DNA of 64,000 bases from Acinetobacter lwoffii (GTDB lineage Bacteria > Pseudomonadota > Gammaproteobacteria > Pseudomonadales > Moraxellaceae), in the NCBI RefSeq assembly GCF_015602705.1, contig NZ_CP059081.1:753702-817701 (forward strand), in the 5' to 3' direction. Positions 1-10,784 of the stretch are shown piece by piece. Every line of letters starts with the position of its first letter. Positions within the stretch are counted from its first letter, which is position 1. The position numbers and the translations under genes were made by a program. The notes below the pieces were generated by a model. The model was not told the origin of the DNA. It did not search any database and saw nothing but the letters and a program-made list of their open reading frames with translations.

Positions 1-2
1 AT

Positions 3-62
3 AAGTTGCTACAAAACCAGAATGTGACTTCAAACTGCTTTGGTGGGCATAAGTTCTGCTAG
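3..62 (+). CDS. Possible 3' end of a gene entering from the left edge
   Basis: Reading from base 3, nineteen sense codons run to a TAG at 60-62 and lie immediately before a hairpin terminator, which is what the tail of a plus-strand gene would look like. The decoded tail ends in Phe-Gly-Gly-His-Lys-Phe-Cys. It is far too short to identify a family, and the other two plus frames close within the first few codons. Coding status is an inference from position only. Confidence 0.3.
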   Translation, partial: KLLQNQNVTSNCFGGHKFC

Positions 63-73
63 TTTATAGCCAT

Positions 74-102
74 AAAAAATCCCGCAATATGCGGGATTTT
101 TT
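74..102. terminator. Bidirectional rho-independent terminator after proS
   Basis: A 7-bp perfect stem (ATCCCGC / GCGGGAT) with an AATAT loop is flanked by an A-run on the left and a T-run on the right, so it can end transcripts from both sides. On the minus strand it follows proS by about 15 bases. Confidence 0.85.
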
Positions 103-116
103 ATTATAAAGACAAA

Positions 117-1835
117 TTATTTAGCAATCTTCGCCAACAATTCTTCTTTCGAAATATTGACTGACTCAGCGTCACGGCGGCCTTTATATTCAAAAGTACC
201 TGCATCCAAACCTTTCTCACCAATCACGATACGATGTGGAATACCTGTCAGCTCAAGATCAGAGAATTTCACGCCCGGACGTTCGTTACGGTCATCAAGT
301 AATACGTCAAAACCTGCAGCTTGTAATTCAGCATAAAGAGCTTCCGCAGCTTCTAATGTGCGTGGCGATTTATGGGCATTCATCGGCACAATGGCAACTT
401 CAAACGGTGCAATGGCAGTTGGCCAGATAATGCCTTTCTCATCAAAGTTCTGCTCGATTGCAGAAGCCACCACACGCGTCACGCCAATACCATAACAACC
501 CATTGTCACAGTAAATGGCTTGCCATCTTCACCCAATACTTTACAGCCCAAAGCTTCAGAGTATTTTTGACCCAACTGGAAGATATGACCCACTTCGATA
601 CCACGTTTGATTTGAAGCGTGCCTTTACCATCTGGAGATGGATCGCCTTCAACCACGTTACGTAGGTCATATACTTCAGAATACTTCGCATCACGTTCCC
701 AGTTTACACCTGTTGCGTGTTGATCTGCTGCATTTGCACCCGCAACAAAGTCAGACAATACAGATGCTGCACGATCAACAATGACGGTAACACCTTTTTC
801 GACCAGACCTTGAGGACCGACAAAGCCAGCAGTTAAGCCAAGGGCTTGCAGTTGTTCTTCAGTAGCAAATGTTAAAGGTGCAGCAATTAAAGGATTTTTT
901 TCAGCTTTAATTTCATTCAGTTCGTGATCGCCACGAAGGAATAAAGCAACCACAGGTGCATCTTGACCTTCTTCAGTCGCAACACCTTGAACCAATAAGG
1001 CTTTTACTGAATGAGCAGGGTTCGTACCCAAGAATGCTGATACATCTGCAATGGTTTTTTGATTTGGTGTATCTACCAGTTTAAGTTCTTGTGTTGGTGC
1101 CGCACGTTCACCGACAAGTACTGCTTCTGCCATTTCAATATTGGCTGCATAGTCAGATTCAGTCGAAAATGCGATATCATCTTCACCGCTTGAAGCCAGT
1201 ACGTGGAATTCGTGAGAACCTGAACCACCGATTGAACCGGTATCTGCTTGTACTGGACGGAAATCTAAACCAAGACGGGTGAAGATTTTGCAGTAGGCTG
1301 CATACATGTCGTCGTAGGTTTGTTGCAGTGATTCCTGGTTGGCATGGAAAGAGTAGGCATCTTTCATAATGAATTCACGTGAACGCATTACGCCAAAACG
1401 TGGCCGAATTTCGTCACGGAATTTGGTTTGTACTTGGTAAAAGTTTGCAGGCAATTGCTTGTAGCTTTTTAATTCGTTACGTGCAAGGTCAGTGATCACT
1501 TCTTCATGCGTCGGACCGAGAACAAATGGGTTGCCATGGCGGTCGTTGAAGCGTAAAAGCTCAGGACCGTATTGTACATAACGACCTGATTCTTCCCATA
1601 AAGATGCAGGTTGAGTCACCGGCATATAGACTTGAAGTGAACCGACTTTGTCCATTTCTTCGCGAACGATCGCTTCAACTTTATTTAATACGCGAACGCC
1701 CATCGGCAACCAGGTGTATAGACCTGAAGCCAACTTACGAATCATACCGGCACGAAGCATGAGCTGATGTGAAATAACCTCAGCATCGTTCGGGGTTTCT
1801 CTTAACGTTGCAAATAAAAAGCGACTCGCGCGCAT
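117..1835 (-). CDS. proS: Prolyl-tRNA synthetase
   Basis: Cytosolic class II aminoacyl-tRNA synthetase that charges tRNA-Pro with proline using ATP. At 572 aa it has the length of the long bacterial type, which carries an editing (INS) domain between motifs 2 and 3. Visible signatures are the N-terminal [18 protein letters not shown] segment, the motif 2 region [20 protein letters not shown] near residues 145-165, [11 protein letters not shown] near 206, and the motif 3 region [11 protein letters not shown] near 450. The central part, about residues 220-400, fits the editing insertion. The ATG gives the canonical MRASRF start. The gene is monocistronic, with a terminator on each side: 74-102 after it and 1882-1918 behind it for the upstream RND operon. 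Confidence 0.97.
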   Translation of the reverse strand: MRASRFLFATLRETPNDAEVISHQLMLRAGMIRKLASGLYTWLPMGVRVLNKVEAIVREEMDKVGSLQVYMPVTQPASLWEESGRYVQYGPELLRFNDRHGNPFVLGPTHEEVITDLARNELKSYKQLPANFYQVQTKFRDEIRPRFGVMRSREFIMKDAYSFHANQESLQQTYDDMYAAYCKIFTRLGLDFRPVQADTGSIGGSGSHEFHVLASSGEDDIAFSTESDYAANIEMAEAVLVGERAAPTQELKLVDTPNQKTIADVSAFLGTNPAHSVKALLVQGVATEEGQDAPVVALFLRGDHELNEIKAEKNPLIAAPLTFATEEQLQALGLTAGFVGPQGLVEKGVTVIVDRAASVLSDFVAGANAADQHATGVNWERDAKYSEVYDLRNVVEGDPSPDGKGTLQIKRGIEVGHIFQLGQKYSEALGCKVLGEDGKPFTVTMGCYGIGVTRVVASAIEQNFDEKGIIWPTAIAPFEVAIVPMNAHKSPRTLEAAEALYAELQAAGFDVLLDDRNERPGVKFSDLELTGIPHRIVIGEKGLDAGTFEYKGRRDAESVNISKEELLAKIAK

Positions 1836-1881
1836 GGAAACTGTCCTAAAAAATTAAGCGTTAAAGCAGGGATTATACAAT

Positions 1882-1918
1882 AAAAAATGAGGTGAGCTTT
1901 TGGGAATGTCACCTCATT
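1882..1918 (-). terminator. Terminator of the RND adaptor-permease operon
   Basis: A perfect 10-bp inverted repeat (AATGAGGTGA / TCACCTCATT) is followed on the minus strand by a T-run (A-run at 1882-1887 on the plus strand). It lies 13 bases past the permease stop and upstream of proS. Confidence 0.85.
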
Positions 1919-1931
1919 GTGTTGCATTAAA

Positions 1932-4900
1932 TTATGCCATGATTTTACGTGCCTGACGCAGCATAAAATTCTTAAAGTCATCCAGGTAAGTAAAGATCAC
2001 CGGCACCACCACCAGGGTCAGCAGGGTAGAGGTAATTACCCCACCAATCACCGCATGCGCCATCGGTGCACTTTGTTCACCACCTTCACCTAGCCCTAGG
2101 GAAAGTGGCACCATGCCCATGACCATCGCGCTGGTAGTCATCAGAATAGGACGCAAACGGGTTTTACCAGCGGCAATAATCGCATCATAACGGTCTTCGC
2201 CGCGGTCCATGGCTTTCTTGATGAAGTCGATCAGTAGAATCGCATTCTTGGTCACCAGTCCCATCAGCATGATAATGCCGATAATCGAGAACAGGTTCAT
2301 GGTTGAGTTAAACAGGAACAAGGCCAGAAATACGCCAATCAGCGACAATGGTAGTGAGGCCATAATTGCCGCAGGATGGATAAAACTGTTGAACTGCGAA
2401 CCGAGCACAATATAGATAAAGACAATCGACAGGGTAATCGCAGTCAGGGCATAACCTGCGGATTCTGCCATGTCGGCATTGGAGCCTTGAGTATCGAAAC
2501 TATAACCCGGTGGCATATCAAAATTTTCTTGCAAGCGGCTGATATCCGTACCAATGTCGCCTGCAGGACGTCCTGAGGTATTGGCCTCGACTAGCACTTC
2601 ACGTGCCAGATCACGTCGATTAATCTGCGAGGCACCGAGTTTTTCTTCAAATTTGGCCACGCTCGAAAGCGGAACCAGAATTGGTTGATTATTGGCATCG
2701 GTTTTATTTGAGGTGATATACATATTCTGTAAATCGCTAGGCAAGCTGCGCTGGTCTTCGGTCAGGCGCAGATTCACATCATAGGTTTCACCTTTTTCAT
2801 CCTGCCAGGTCGTAACATCATCACCGGCAATCAGCGGACGCACTACATTGGCAATCTGATTGACTGATAAACCTAAATCACTGGCCAAGACGCGATTAAT
2901 CTGTACATCAAGAGTTGGCTTGGGTTCTTTTAATGAAGTTTCCAGATCGACAATGCCATTAATTTTCGCCATTTCCGTCATAAAGCGATCAGAAATTTTT
3001 TGCAGTTCATCCAGATCCGGGCCTTTGATCGAAATCATGATTGGCTTCTGGCCACCAGAAACGGTTTCATCGGCGGATGCCACCGAGGTAATGCTGATTC
3101 CTGCAACCGATTGCAGGCGCTGGCGAAATTCATTATTTAAGTCATTCAGGGTCTTTTCACGTTCGGTACGCGGCGTCACGGTCACCCGTAAACTGACATG
3201 GTTTTTACCGCGGTCGGTTGCACCATTAATCACCGCATAGGTGGCTTTGACATCCGGATGCTGACGAATAATCTGATCCACCTGCTGCAGTTTGGCTTGT
3301 GAATATTCAAGCGATGAATCGACCGGTGTTTCAAACTTGATCCGGATTTCACCTTTATCCGGAACCGGTACAAATTCGGTGCCGATCAGTTTGGATAAAC
3401 CCAGAGCACCAAATAATGAAGCGACCGCAATTAATAAAGTAATCAATCTGAAGCGCAGCGCCAGTTTTAATAATTTTTCATAGACATGGCTTAGATTGTC
3501 CAGTTTGCCAGAGATCCAGCTAAAGAAACGTTTCACCCGACCTGGTTTTTTGTTTGGATCTTTTTTCTTTTCTGCCCAGTGTGCAGAGAGCATCGGGTCC
3601 AGAGTAAAGCTGACAAACATCGAGATCAGAACGGCCATACTCACCGTGACCCCGAACTGGTAGAAGAAACGGCCAATAATTCCGCCCATAAAGGCCACAG
3701 GCAGGAATACGGCAACAATGGTCAGTGTTGTGGCCAGCACGGCTAAGCCAATTTCTTTGGTGCCATCGAGCGCGGCAGTCACATGATCTTTGCCCATGTC
3801 GGCATGCCGGACAATGTTTTCTCGGACTACAATTGCATCATCGATCAACAGGCCAATACTCAAGGACAGCGCCAGCAAAGTCATCATATTGATGCTAAAA
3901 CCAAAGGCCCAGATAAAGGTCAGTGTGCCCAAGAGTGCAATGGGCAGGGTTAAACCGGTAATCACGGTTGAACGGAAAGAACCCAGGAATAGCAGGACAA
4001 TCAGTACAGCCAGTACCGCACCTTCAATAATGGTGCGGGCTACATCGCGAATGGTGCCGCGGATACTTTTGGAGGAGTCCACCACCACTTGTAAAGTGGT
4101 ACCTTGCGGAAGCTGCGCCTTGATGCTTTCTAAAGCTGCGTAGCTCTTGTCGACTACTTCAATGACGTTTGCATCTGAACTGCGCAAAATATCAATTGCC
4201 ACTGCGGTTTTACCATTCAAAAAGGCAGCCGATTCCAGCTCTGCCTGACTGTCTTGAATATTGGCCACTTGTCTCAGGAAAATCGGTACGCCGTTTTTAT
4301 TGGCAATAACCAGATCGCCGAAGGCGAGGGGATGCAGTACTTTGGAATTGATTTCAATGACCAGTTCCGAATTACCCGATTTAAGCGTCCCCCCCGGGAC
4401 TTCAATATTCTCGGCCTTTAAGGTGTTAATCACACTGTCCACACCAATGCCAAAGGCTTGTAGTTTTTGTGGTTCCACCTGAATCCGGATCTGGCGCTGC
4501 GCATCACCCAGCAGGTTGACCGTTCCGACGCCCGGGACTGTACGCAATTGTGGCACAATTCGCTGATCCAGATAGGAACTGAGCGCTTTCACATCCATAT
4601 TGTCGGATTCAAATACGATCGACATTACCGCATTCGCCGTCGGGTCATAACGTTCTACAATCGGCTCCTGAATCTCATCACGAAATTCAGCAGTTACAGA
4701 AGCGATTTTATCCCGCACGTCCTGAGCTGCTGTGGTAGATGTCACATCCAGATTAAATTCAGTGGTGATGATGGACAGGCCTTCACTGGACTGGGAAATC
4801 ACCTGTTTCAAACCGGAAATGGTATTGATCTGATCTTCGAGTTTCTTGGTGATTTCCGATTCAACCGTTTCCGGAGAAGCGCCCGGATAGTTGGTATAGA

Positions 4901-5039
4901 TCACCACAAAAGGGAAATCGACATCAGGAAATTCTTCAACGCCCATCCGCTGCCAGGAAGCCAGTCCCAGTACCATCAAACAGAACATCATCATGATGGT
5001 GAAAACCGGATACTTCACACTAATTCGGGTAAACCACAT
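1932..5039 (-). CDS. RND efflux transporter permease (AcrB superfamily)
   Basis: Inner-membrane proton-driven multidrug exporter subunit of 1035 aa, the usual length for the HAE1/AcrB superfamily. The N-terminus has the first membrane helix and the typical [20 protein letters not shown] porter-domain segment. TM4 carries the proton-relay acidic pair in [14 protein letters not shown], and the later [15 protein letters not shown] holds the conserved Lys of TM10. The duplicated half structure is visible: helices, periplasmic porter loop, helices, repeated. It is the second gene of a two-gene operon, 24 bases after its adaptor. No outer-membrane channel gene is adjacent, so it presumably uses a TolC-like protein encoded elsewhere. 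AdeK, 48 kb away, is one candidate (inference). The sequence does not match AdeB or AdeJ closely enough to name it, and the substrate is unknown. Confidence 0.93.
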   Translation of the reverse strand: MWFTRISVKYPVFTIMMMFCLMVLGLASWQRMGVEEFPDVDFPFVVIYTNYPGASPETVESEITKKLEDQINTISGLKQVISQSSEGLSIITTEFNLDVTSTTAAQDVRDKIASVTAEFRDEIQEPIVERYDPTANAVMSIVFESDNMDVKALSSYLDQRIVPQLRTVPGVGTVNLLGDAQRQIRIQVEPQKLQAFGIGVDSVINTLKAENIEVPGGTLKSGNSELVIEINSKVLHPLAFGDLVIANKNGVPIFLRQVANIQDSQAELESAAFLNGKTAVAIDILRSSDANVIEVVDKSYAALESIKAQLPQGTTLQVVVDSSKSIRGTIRDVARTIIEGAVLAVLIVLLFLGSFRSTVITGLTLPIALLGTLTFIWAFGFSINMMTLLALSLSIGLLIDDAIVVRENIVRHADMGKDHVTAALDGTKEIGLAVLATTLTIVAVFLPVAFMGGIIGRFFYQFGVTVSMAVLISMFVSFTLDPMLSAHWAEKKKDPNKKPGRVKRFFSWISGKLDNLSHVYEKLLKLALRFRLITLLIAVASLFGALGLSKLIGTEFVPVPDKGEIRIKFETPVDSSLEYSQAKLQQVDQIIRQHPDVKATYAVINGATDRGKNHVSLRVTVTPRTEREKTLNDLNNEFRQRLQSVAGISITSVASADETVSGGQKPIMISIKGPDLDELQKISDRFMTEMAKINGIVDLETSLKEPKPTLDVQINRVLASDLGLSVNQIANVVRPLIAGDDVTTWQDEKGETYDVNLRLTEDQRSLPSDLQNMYITSNKTDANNQPILVPLSSVAKFEEKLGASQINRRDLAREVLVEANTSGRPAGDIGTDISRLQENFDMPPGYSFDTQGSNADMAESAGYALTAITLSIVFIYIVLGSQFNSFIHPAAIMASLPLSLIGVFLALFLFNSTMNLFSIIGIIMLMGLVTKNAILLIDFIKKAMDRGEDRYDAIIAAGKTRLRPILMTTSAMVMGMVPLSLGLGEGGEQSAPMAHAVIGGVITSTLLTLVVVPVIFTYLDDFKNFMLRQARKIMA

Positions 5040-5063
5040 GTCAATGATCCTGTATGAATGGTT

Positions 5064-6191
5064 TTAGTTGGCGCGAAGGGTGACAGTTTTTTGCAGATCG
5101 GCTTCGCTAAACTTAACCCGGCTGACCTGATCGCTGCTCTCCAGTCCTTGAACCACGGCAATGTTGTCGCTATAACGCTGTTCTAGTACCTGAACATTGA
5201 CTTTGATAATTTTATTCTGGCGTATTATCCAGACATAAGGTTTATTCTGAATGTCTTGAATAGTATCTAATGGAATCAGCTGGCCAGAAATCTGTTGTGA
5301 ACTCAGAATGTTGCCTTCAACGAAGGAGCCGATACTTAGCGAAGGAATGGTTTCATTCGGCGTGGCAAAGAATTCGATCTGGCGACTGGCCTGATCTGCA
5401 ATGGGGGAAATCCGGCTAATTACGGCAGTGAGCCGATTTGGATTACCTTGAATGTTGTATTCGACCTGACTGCCCAGTCTTAAACCTGATTGCAGATCAC
5501 TAGGTACGCGTGCTTGAATTTCCAGCCGTTTCGGATCGACAATTTCAAACAGGGTTTGTCCAATGGCAACGGTTTGACCCGGTTCAACCTGACGTTGCGT
5601 AATCACGCCACTGATCGGGCTGGTCATGGTGCCATCGCGATCTGCTTTCTGGGCAATATCGACATTGGCTTGCTGGGCGCGGACATTTTCAAGCTGGGCC
5701 TGATAATCGACCTGACTTTGTTCATATTCTACTTTTGAAATAAACCCCTGATCGAGCAGACGCTTTTTACGCTGCATCATGTTGCGAGCCTGATTGGCTT
5801 GCGCTTGAGTAGAGGCCAGATTTGCACGTGCCTGTGCCAAGCGGGCTGCATTGTCCTGATTATTCAGGCGTACCAGCACCTGTCCTTTAGAAACCGTTTG
5901 ACCTACCTGCGCGTTTACGCTGGTAGCAGTAGCAGAGACCTGTGCTTGTATGCTGCTTTGATTGACTGCACGAATGGTGCCGGTGAATGCGGTTTTTTGA
6001 ACTGAATTGCCAGATTGAACTGCAACTAGATCTTGAGGAATGACTTCAATGGATTTGGCTGTTTCGGTTTGCTGTACGGGTTCATTTTTATCACAAGCCA
6101 CTAAAAACATATTTAAGCAAAGTGCACTCATGATCAGGATAGAGCGCGGGGAAGGCATATTTAAATCATGAGAATGCGGTGCAGTTTGCAT
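5064..6191 (-). CDS. RND efflux periplasmic adaptor lipoprotein
   Basis: Membrane-fusion protein that bridges the RND permease to an outer-membrane channel. The N-terminus carries a hydrophobic signal ending in a lipobox LVAC, so Cys33 of the 375-aa product would be lipidated. A lipoyl half-motif (VNAQVGQTVSKGQVLVRLNN) is followed by a coiled-coil hairpin around residues 110-170 (KRLLDQGFISKVEYEQSQVD), the second lipoyl half (SPISGVITQRQVEPGQTV) and beta-barrel segments. The ATG at 6191 is supported by an AAGGA Shine-Dalgarno six bases upstream. This gives an unusually long, polar N-terminal stretch before the hydrophobic core, so a start at the internal Met12 remains possible. It is the first gene of the operon with the permease. 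Confidence 0.92.
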   Translation of the reverse strand: MQTAPHSHDLNMPSPRSILIMSALCLNMFLVACDKNEPVQQTETAKSIEVIPQDLVAVQSGNSVQKTAFTGTIRAVNQSSIQAQVSATATSVNAQVGQTVSKGQVLVRLNNQDNAARLAQARANLASTQAQANQARNMMQRKKRLLDQGFISKVEYEQSQVDYQAQLENVRAQQANVDIAQKADRDGTMTSPISGVITQRQVEPGQTVAIGQTLFEIVDPKRLEIQARVPSDLQSGLRLGSQVEYNIQGNPNRLTAVISRISPIADQASRQIEFFATPNETIPSLSIGSFVEGNILSSQQISGQLIPLDTIQDIQNKPYVWIIRQNKIIKVNVQVLEQRYSDNIAVVQGLESSDQVSRVKFSEADLQKTVTLRAN

Positions 6192-6242
6192 ATGAGTCCT
6201 TTTAGCTGGCTATGGATCAAAACCACGGCTAGCTATTTGTAT

Positions 6243-6893
6243 TTATTCAAGTGCTTTTAAACGGGCGATAATTTTGTCGTATTCTGCTTCCAGATTTCGA
6301 TAGCGACTTTGTAAAGACTGAATATTTTCTTTTTGGGAAACGAGATTTTTCTGGTTGTTGTCTAGCATGGTTTTTAGATGTGCCGGTGTGGTTTTACCTT
6401 TACGTAAATATTCACGTTCCTGACGTACGAACATGACCCGATCTTTTTGCAGTTGCTTCATTTGTTCTTGCTGAAAATCAATCTGTTTTTTTAACTGGAC
6501 CAAGCTATCGTTTTTTTTCTGTAAAGCGGTCTGGCTATTGCTATAAGCACGCTTGAGTTTATGATCTTCGGCAATCCGCTTAGCCTGTTGAGCACGCTGT
6601 GGCGCCTGTCTGATATCCGCTTCGGCATTATAAGGACGCGCACGTTTAATGACCTGCATATTCTGGTCAAGTGCTTCATAGCCATAACGGATATGATTGG
6701 GTGTGACGTTAGTACTGATATTGGCCACACCTTTGCTGTCATAATAACGATACCAGGTGGCTTTTTGTGGGAGTTGGTTACTACTCGCACACGTTAAGCT
6801 CACCTGTAACAATAGCAGCGCAACAACAATGAATTGACCAGTCATTTTATTTTTATCAATGACAGCAAGTTTTCTTAAAAACTGACTCATCAT
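6243..6893 (-). CDS. Secreted coiled-coil protein with DUF4124-like N-terminus
   Basis: Function unknown. A signal peptide (hydrophobic run FIVVALLLLQVSLTCASS) is followed by a short region with WYRYYDSKGVANIST, which resembles the DUF4124 fold seen in envelope proteins. The rest is a long, highly charged, Gln/Lys-rich helical region (about residues 90-216) with heptad character, so a periplasmic coiled coil is likely. The start is ambiguous: ATG at 6893 and 6890 follow a GGGGAG sequence, while Met17 would give a more usual signal peptide. It lies 51 bases upstream of the adaptor gene on the same strand and is divergent from pilG; the gap holds an imperfect inverted repeat without a clear T-run. 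Confidence 0.75.
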   Translation of the reverse strand: MMSQFLRKLAVIDKNKMTGQFIVVALLLLQVSLTCASSNQLPQKATWYRYYDSKGVANISTNVTPNHIRYGYEALDQNMQVIKRARPYNAEADIRQAPQRAQQAKRIAEDHKLKRAYSNSQTALQKKNDSLVQLKKQIDFQQEQMKQLQKDRVMFVRQEREYLRKGKTTPAHLKTMLDNNQKNLVSQKENIQSLQSRYRNLEAEYDKIIARLKALE

Positions 6894-7176
6894 TGGCTCC
6901 CCGAATTTAAAGTTGACTAAATTACTTATTTTAAAGTAATAATTTTGTTATATTAGACTTAAATTTATCAATAAAAAACTACCGTTAGTCAAAAAAAAAC
7001 CAATAACGATAAGAAAATGTGAAGCTGTTATTAAAAATAAATGATTTTGTCTACTTGTGTAGAAAATGTTCATTGATAATACAAGTGACTTTATGTTAAA
7101 AATGTTTATCGATCGTAATAAAATAATCCTATGAGCCTTATGGCATATAGTTTCTAAAATGGGAAGGGTTAAACAA

Positions 7177-7560
7177 ATGGACGATAAATTCCAAAATCTA
7201 AAAATTATGGTTATTGATGACTCAAAGACCATTCGTCGTACTGCAGAAACTCTTCTTCAGCGTGAAGGTTATGAAGTCATTACTGCGGTAGATGGTTTTG
7301 AGGCTTTATCAAAAATTGCCGAAGCAAATCCAGATATCGTTTTTGTAGATATTATGATGCCGCGCCTAGATGGTTATCAGACCTGCGCCTTAATCAAAAA
7401 CTCTCAGAATTACCAGAATATTCCTGTGATTATGCTATCAAGTAAAGATGGCTTATTTGATCAGGCCAAAGGTCGTGTCGTGGGTTCCGATGAATACCTG
7501 ACCAAACCTTTTAGTAAAGATGAATTGCTAACTGCAATCCGTAACCATATTAGTGCTTAA
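7177..7560 (+). CDS. pilG: Twitching motility response regulator PilG
   Basis: Single-domain CheY-like receiver of 127 aa in the Chp chemosensory pathway. In Pseudomonas, PilG is phosphorylated by ChpA and promotes pilus extension and cAMP signalling. Acidic pocket Asp14/Asp15, phospho-acceptor Asp58 in VFVDIMMPRLDG, the Ser88/Ser89 switch region and Lys110 in YLTKPF are all present. An upstream in-frame ATG at 7159 exists, but the AAGGG Shine-Dalgarno lies between the two and points to 7177, which also gives the MDDKFQ start expected for this family. It is the first gene of a pilG-pilH-pilI-pilJ-chpA-chpC cluster and is divergent from the coiled-coil gene. Confidence 0.95.
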   Translation: MDDKFQNLKIMVIDDSKTIRRTAETLLQREGYEVITAVDGFEALSKIAEANPDIVFVDIMMPRLDGYQTCALIKNSQNYQNIPVIMLSSKDGLFDQAKGRVVGSDEYLTKPFSKDELLTAIRNHISA

Positions 7561-7587
7561 TATATTTGATTTTTTTGGGGAATTGGC

Positions 7588-7956
7588 ATGGCACGTATCC
7601 TAATTGTGGATGACTCACCGACAGAAACTTTTCGCTTTAGAGAGATTCTTTCTAAACATGGCTTTGATGTGATTGAAGCAGCTAATGGGGCAGATGGGGT
7701 CACCATGGCACAGGCAGAACTGCCGGATCTGGTTCTGATGGATGTAGTGATGCCGGGCGTGAATGGATTTCAGGCGACCCGCCAGATTGCACGTGGGGCA
7801 ACAACCAAACACATTCCAATCGTGATTGTGAGTACCAAGGATCAGGCTACTGACCGCGTATGGGGCAAGCGTCAAGGCGCAGCGGACTATCTAACAAAAC
7901 CAGTCGATGAAAAACAATTAATAGATGTAATTAAGCAGCACCTCAATGCAGGATAA
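7588..7956 (+). CDS. pilH: Twitching motility response regulator PilH
   Basis: Second CheY-like receiver (122 aa) of the Chp system. In Pseudomonas it acts as the main phosphate acceptor or sink and is linked to pilus retraction. Receiver hallmarks are Asp8/Asp9, the phosphorylation site Asp52 in VLMDVVMPGVNG, the Thr/Ser of IVSTKDQ, and Lys104 in YLTKPVDE. There is no output domain. It begins 27 bases after the pilG stop, with a GGGGAA-type ribosome site, and is followed five bases later by pilI, consistent with one transcript. Confidence 0.95.
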   Translation: MARILIVDDSPTETFRFREILSKHGFDVIEAANGADGVTMAQAELPDLVLMDVVMPGVNGFQATRQIARGATTKHIPIVIVSTKDQATDRVWGKRQGAADYLTKPVDEKQLIDVIKQHLNAG

Positions 7957-7961
7957 GCTCT

Positions 7962-8498
7962 ATGGCAGCAAATGGATTTATCGAATTGCTTCGCATTGCG
8001 AAACGTGGAAATAAAAACTACGTTTCCAATGGCAATGAAGTTAACCGATGGTCGGGCATTGCTTTTGAGATGATGGGGCAATATTTTGTTGCTCCGCTGG
8101 GGGAAGTATCAGAAGTGATTTATCCCCCAAAATATACGCCGGTACCCAAGACACAAGCCTGGGTATTGGGTTTGGCGAATATCCGGGGAAGACTGTTGTC
8201 TGTTTCTGATCTGACGCAATATGTATCAGGGCAAAGCAGCAAATTTTCACCGACTCAAAAAGTATTATGCATCAACCATAATGACCAGTATGTGGGTTTG
8301 GTCGTAGATCAAGTTTTGGGTATACAACATTTCAATAAGAAAAGTTTCTTTTCGAAGAAATCTGAATTGGATAAAAACTTACAAGAATATTGTCAGGGGT
8401 TTTTCCATCAGCACAACCAGCAGTGGCATGTGTTTTTATTCAGTCGTCTGTTGCAAAATCCAAAATTTATGAACGCATCTATAAAATTTATAAATTAA
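7962..8498 (+). CDS. pilI: CheW-like adaptor PilI
   Basis: 178-aa CheW-domain protein expected to couple the chemoreceptor PilJ to the kinase ChpA at the cell membrane. Recognisable CheW features are the YFVAPLGEVSEVI strand, the VLGLANIRGRLLSVSDL core, and the VGLVVDQVLGI segment. The length agrees with PilI of other gammaproteobacteria. Start ATG 7962 lies five bases after the pilH stop. The spacing to pilJ is 46 bases. Confidence 0.92.
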   Translation: MAANGFIELLRIAKRGNKNYVSNGNEVNRWSGIAFEMMGQYFVAPLGEVSEVIYPPKYTPVPKTQAWVLGLANIRGRLLSVSDLTQYVSGQSSKFSPTQKVLCINHNDQYVGLVVDQVLGIQHFNKKSFFSKKSELDKNLQEYCQGFFHQHNQQWHVFLFSRLLQNPKFMNASIKFIN

Positions 8499-8544
8499 AT
8501 GTCGCGCTCGAAAGTAAGCAAGGCGTCAACCGGGGAGAGGCTGC

Positions 8545-10617
8545 ATGGGCTTTAAACTTAAAAAGAAAAATACAGGTGAGAGCACTGGCCGCAAGGGCGG
8601 TAATGCTTTTTTAGCTAAGATTCAAACGCAAATAGATCAGTTATCACGTGTCTTCGGTGATAGTGAGAAATCAAAACCGCTGATCTATGGAGCAGCAGGC
8701 TGTCTTTTAGCCGCACTGATCACTTTATTGTATCTTTTTTATAGTGTACCACGTACCAACGAACTCACTCAGAGTCTGGGTGACCTGCGTCTCCTCTCGC
8801 AAACCATTTCGCGCCAGGCGACTGAGGCGACCGCTTCAGGTACGCCAGAAGCTATGAAAAACCTGACTGACTCGCAAAAAGCCTTTGCTGAAAATCTTGA
8901 GACAGTTAAAAGTATTCACTCCAATAATGATGCGTTGCAGGCGGTTGATAAACAGTGGACAGAAGTTTCCAGCAGTATTGATCTGATTACCTCGCAACAA
9001 AAGATTATTAACCAGTTATACGACACCAACATCGCGATTGGTGAGGCAATTCCGGGGATTCAGGCTGAATATAACTTGATGGTTGACCAGATGGCACGTC
9101 AAGACATGCCGTCGAACCAGGTTGTTATTGCCAAAAACCAGGTATTTATTGCGGAACGTATCTTGCGTTCGATCAGTCTGGTACTGACGGGTACTGATGG
9201 TTCACGTGAATCTGCAGATGACTTCAGTGCCGATACCGAAACTTTCGGCTCATATTTAAACGCTCAGTTAAATGGTTCTGCTGAACTGGGTGTACAGCGT
9301 ATTGATGATCCAACCCTGCGTGAATCTCTGGAAGGCATCAAGGCTGAATATGATGACGTACTCGAATCTGCATCAGCAATTATTCTTAAAAACTCTGCAC
9401 AGATCGTCAAAGTTCGTCAGGCCGCTGCATCAATTTTTTCCCAGTCTGATGTGCTTTTAGACAACCTGAATAAATTATCAGGTAACTCAGGTCTTAAAAC
9501 GGTAGTTCCAGCTGTCCTGCTGATTGCATTATTAGTCGGTTTCTTGCTGTGTGTATTCAAGTTACTTTCTCTGCGTGGCTTGTCAGATAAGCAGCGTGTA
9601 GGCCGTTTACAAGAAGAATATGACCGTAACCAGAATGCGATTTTACGTTTACTGGATGAGATCGCCGATCTTGCAGATGGTGACTTGCGTTCATATGCAA
9701 CCGTATCTGAAGACTTTACCGGTGCGATTGCCGACTCGATTAACTTTGCGATCGACCAGTTACGTGATCTGGTATCGCGTATTACTGAAACTTCTCAAGA
9801 AGTTGCGCAATATACTGCAACTACACAAAGCATTACCAACCAGTTAGCTGAAGCATCTGAGCATCAGGCACAAGAAATTGCCGGTGCTTCTGCAGCGATT
9901 AACGAAATGGCATTGTCGATTGACCAGGTATCTGCCAACGCCGATGAATCAGCGGTGGTAGCAGAACGTTCAGTACAAATTGCTGCAAACGGTGCGGATG
10001 TCGTACATCGCTCGATTGAGGGTATGGACACGATTCGTGAACAGATTCAGGAAACTTCAAAACGTATTAAACGTTTGGGTGAATCTTCTCAGGAAATTGG
10101 TAACATCGTAGCCTTGATTAACGATATTGCTGACCAGACGAACATCCTGGCATTAAACGCAGCAATTCAGGCATCGATGGCCGGTGAAGCAGGTCGTGGT
10201 TTCGCGGTCGTAGCCGATGAAGTACAGCGTCTTGCGGAACGTTCAGCTTCTGCAACGAAGCAGATTGAAGGCCTGGTAAAAACCATTCAAACGGATACGA
10301 ACGAAGCCGTTATTTCGATGGAACAAACTACATCGGAAGTTGTACGTGGTGCGAACTTGTCTAAAGATGCCGGTGTAGCACTAGATGAGATTCAAACAGT
10401 ATCGAACAACCTTGCGAAACTGATTGCGAACATTTCTGATGCTGCGAAACTGCAGTCAGCATCTGCAGGTCATATTGCGACCACGATGAATGTCGTACAG
10501 GAAATTACCTCACAAACCACCAGTGCAACCTTCGATACAGCACGTTCAGTATCTGAACTGGCAAACATGGCCGATGCATTACGTGAATCTGTATCTGACT
10601 TTAAACTACCAGAATAA
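8545..10617 (+). CDS. pilJ: Type IV pilus chemoreceptor PilJ (methyl-accepting chemotaxis protein)
   Basis: 690-aa membrane chemoreceptor of the Chp pathway, which in Pseudomonas senses pilus or surface contact. A short basic N-terminus precedes TM1 (about residues 48-66). A periplasmic helical sensor region runs to about residue 320, TM2 covers about 322-343, and a HAMP-like linker follows. The cytoplasmic signalling helix has the conserved hairpin tip [20 protein letters not shown] and [15 protein letters not shown]. The GGGGAGAGG ribosome site supports ATG 8545. The protein ends in SDFKLPE with no CheR-tethering pentapeptide, and no cheR or cheB homologue is seen in this cluster, although Pseudomonas has pilK and chpB there. 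Confidence 0.95.
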   Translation: MGFKLKKKNTGESTGRKGGNAFLAKIQTQIDQLSRVFGDSEKSKPLIYGAAGCLLAALITLLYLFYSVPRTNELTQSLGDLRLLSQTISRQATEATASGTPEAMKNLTDSQKAFAENLETVKSIHSNNDALQAVDKQWTEVSSSIDLITSQQKIINQLYDTNIAIGEAIPGIQAEYNLMVDQMARQDMPSNQVVIAKNQVFIAERILRSISLVLTGTDGSRESADDFSADTETFGSYLNAQLNGSAELGVQRIDDPTLRESLEGIKAEYDDVLESASAIILKNSAQIVKVRQAAASIFSQSDVLLDNLNKLSGNSGLKTVVPAVLLIALLVGFLLCVFKLLSLRGLSDKQRVGRLQEEYDRNQNAILRLLDEIADLADGDLRSYATVSEDFTGAIADSINFAIDQLRDLVSRITETSQEVAQYTATTQSITNQLAEASEHQAQEIAGASAAINEMALSIDQVSANADESAVVAERSVQIAANGADVVHRSIEGMDTIREQIQETSKRIKRLGESSQEIGNIVALINDIADQTNILALNAAIQASMAGEAGRGFAVVADEVQRLAERSASATKQIEGLVKTIQTDTNEAVISMEQTTSEVVRGANLSKDAGVALDEIQTVSNNLAKLIANISDAAKLQSASAGHIATTMNVVQEITSQTTSATFDTARSVSELANMADALRESVSDFKLPE

Positions 10618-10636
10618 AGTCAGACATGATGGGGAA

Positions 10637-10664
10637 ATGTGTCTTGACCGCGGTTGAGACACAT
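10637..10664. other. Intergenic hairpin between pilJ and chpA
   Basis: Inverted repeat ATGTGTCT / AGACACAT with an inner ACCG/CGGT palindrome and a two-base internal loop, 20 bases after the pilJ stop. Base A36/T65 extends the outer stem to 9 bp. No T-run follows, so a classical terminator is unlikely; an mRNA-stability or processing element is an inference. A second small palindrome, GTGAC-G-GTCAC, lies at 10724-10734, upstream of chpA. Confidence 0.5.
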
Positions 10665-10784
10665 TCAGAAAATACAGATAAAGCCTCGACAAGATGTACT
10701 TAACTTCATACGTTAGGTATCGCGTGACGGTCACAATTAAGTTTGAGCGCCCTTCTTGGCGGCATAACGTAAGAAGCATGAGCT

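Noticed and set aside
4467-5057. 196-codon plus-strand ORF opposite the RND permease
   Set aside because: It lies wholly within the permease gene on the other strand and encodes no recognisable protein; the permease reading is strongly supported by motifs.
7159-7176. Upstream ATG for pilG
   Set aside because: The best ribosome site lies between the two ATGs and fits only the second; the extra six residues are not part of the PilG family.
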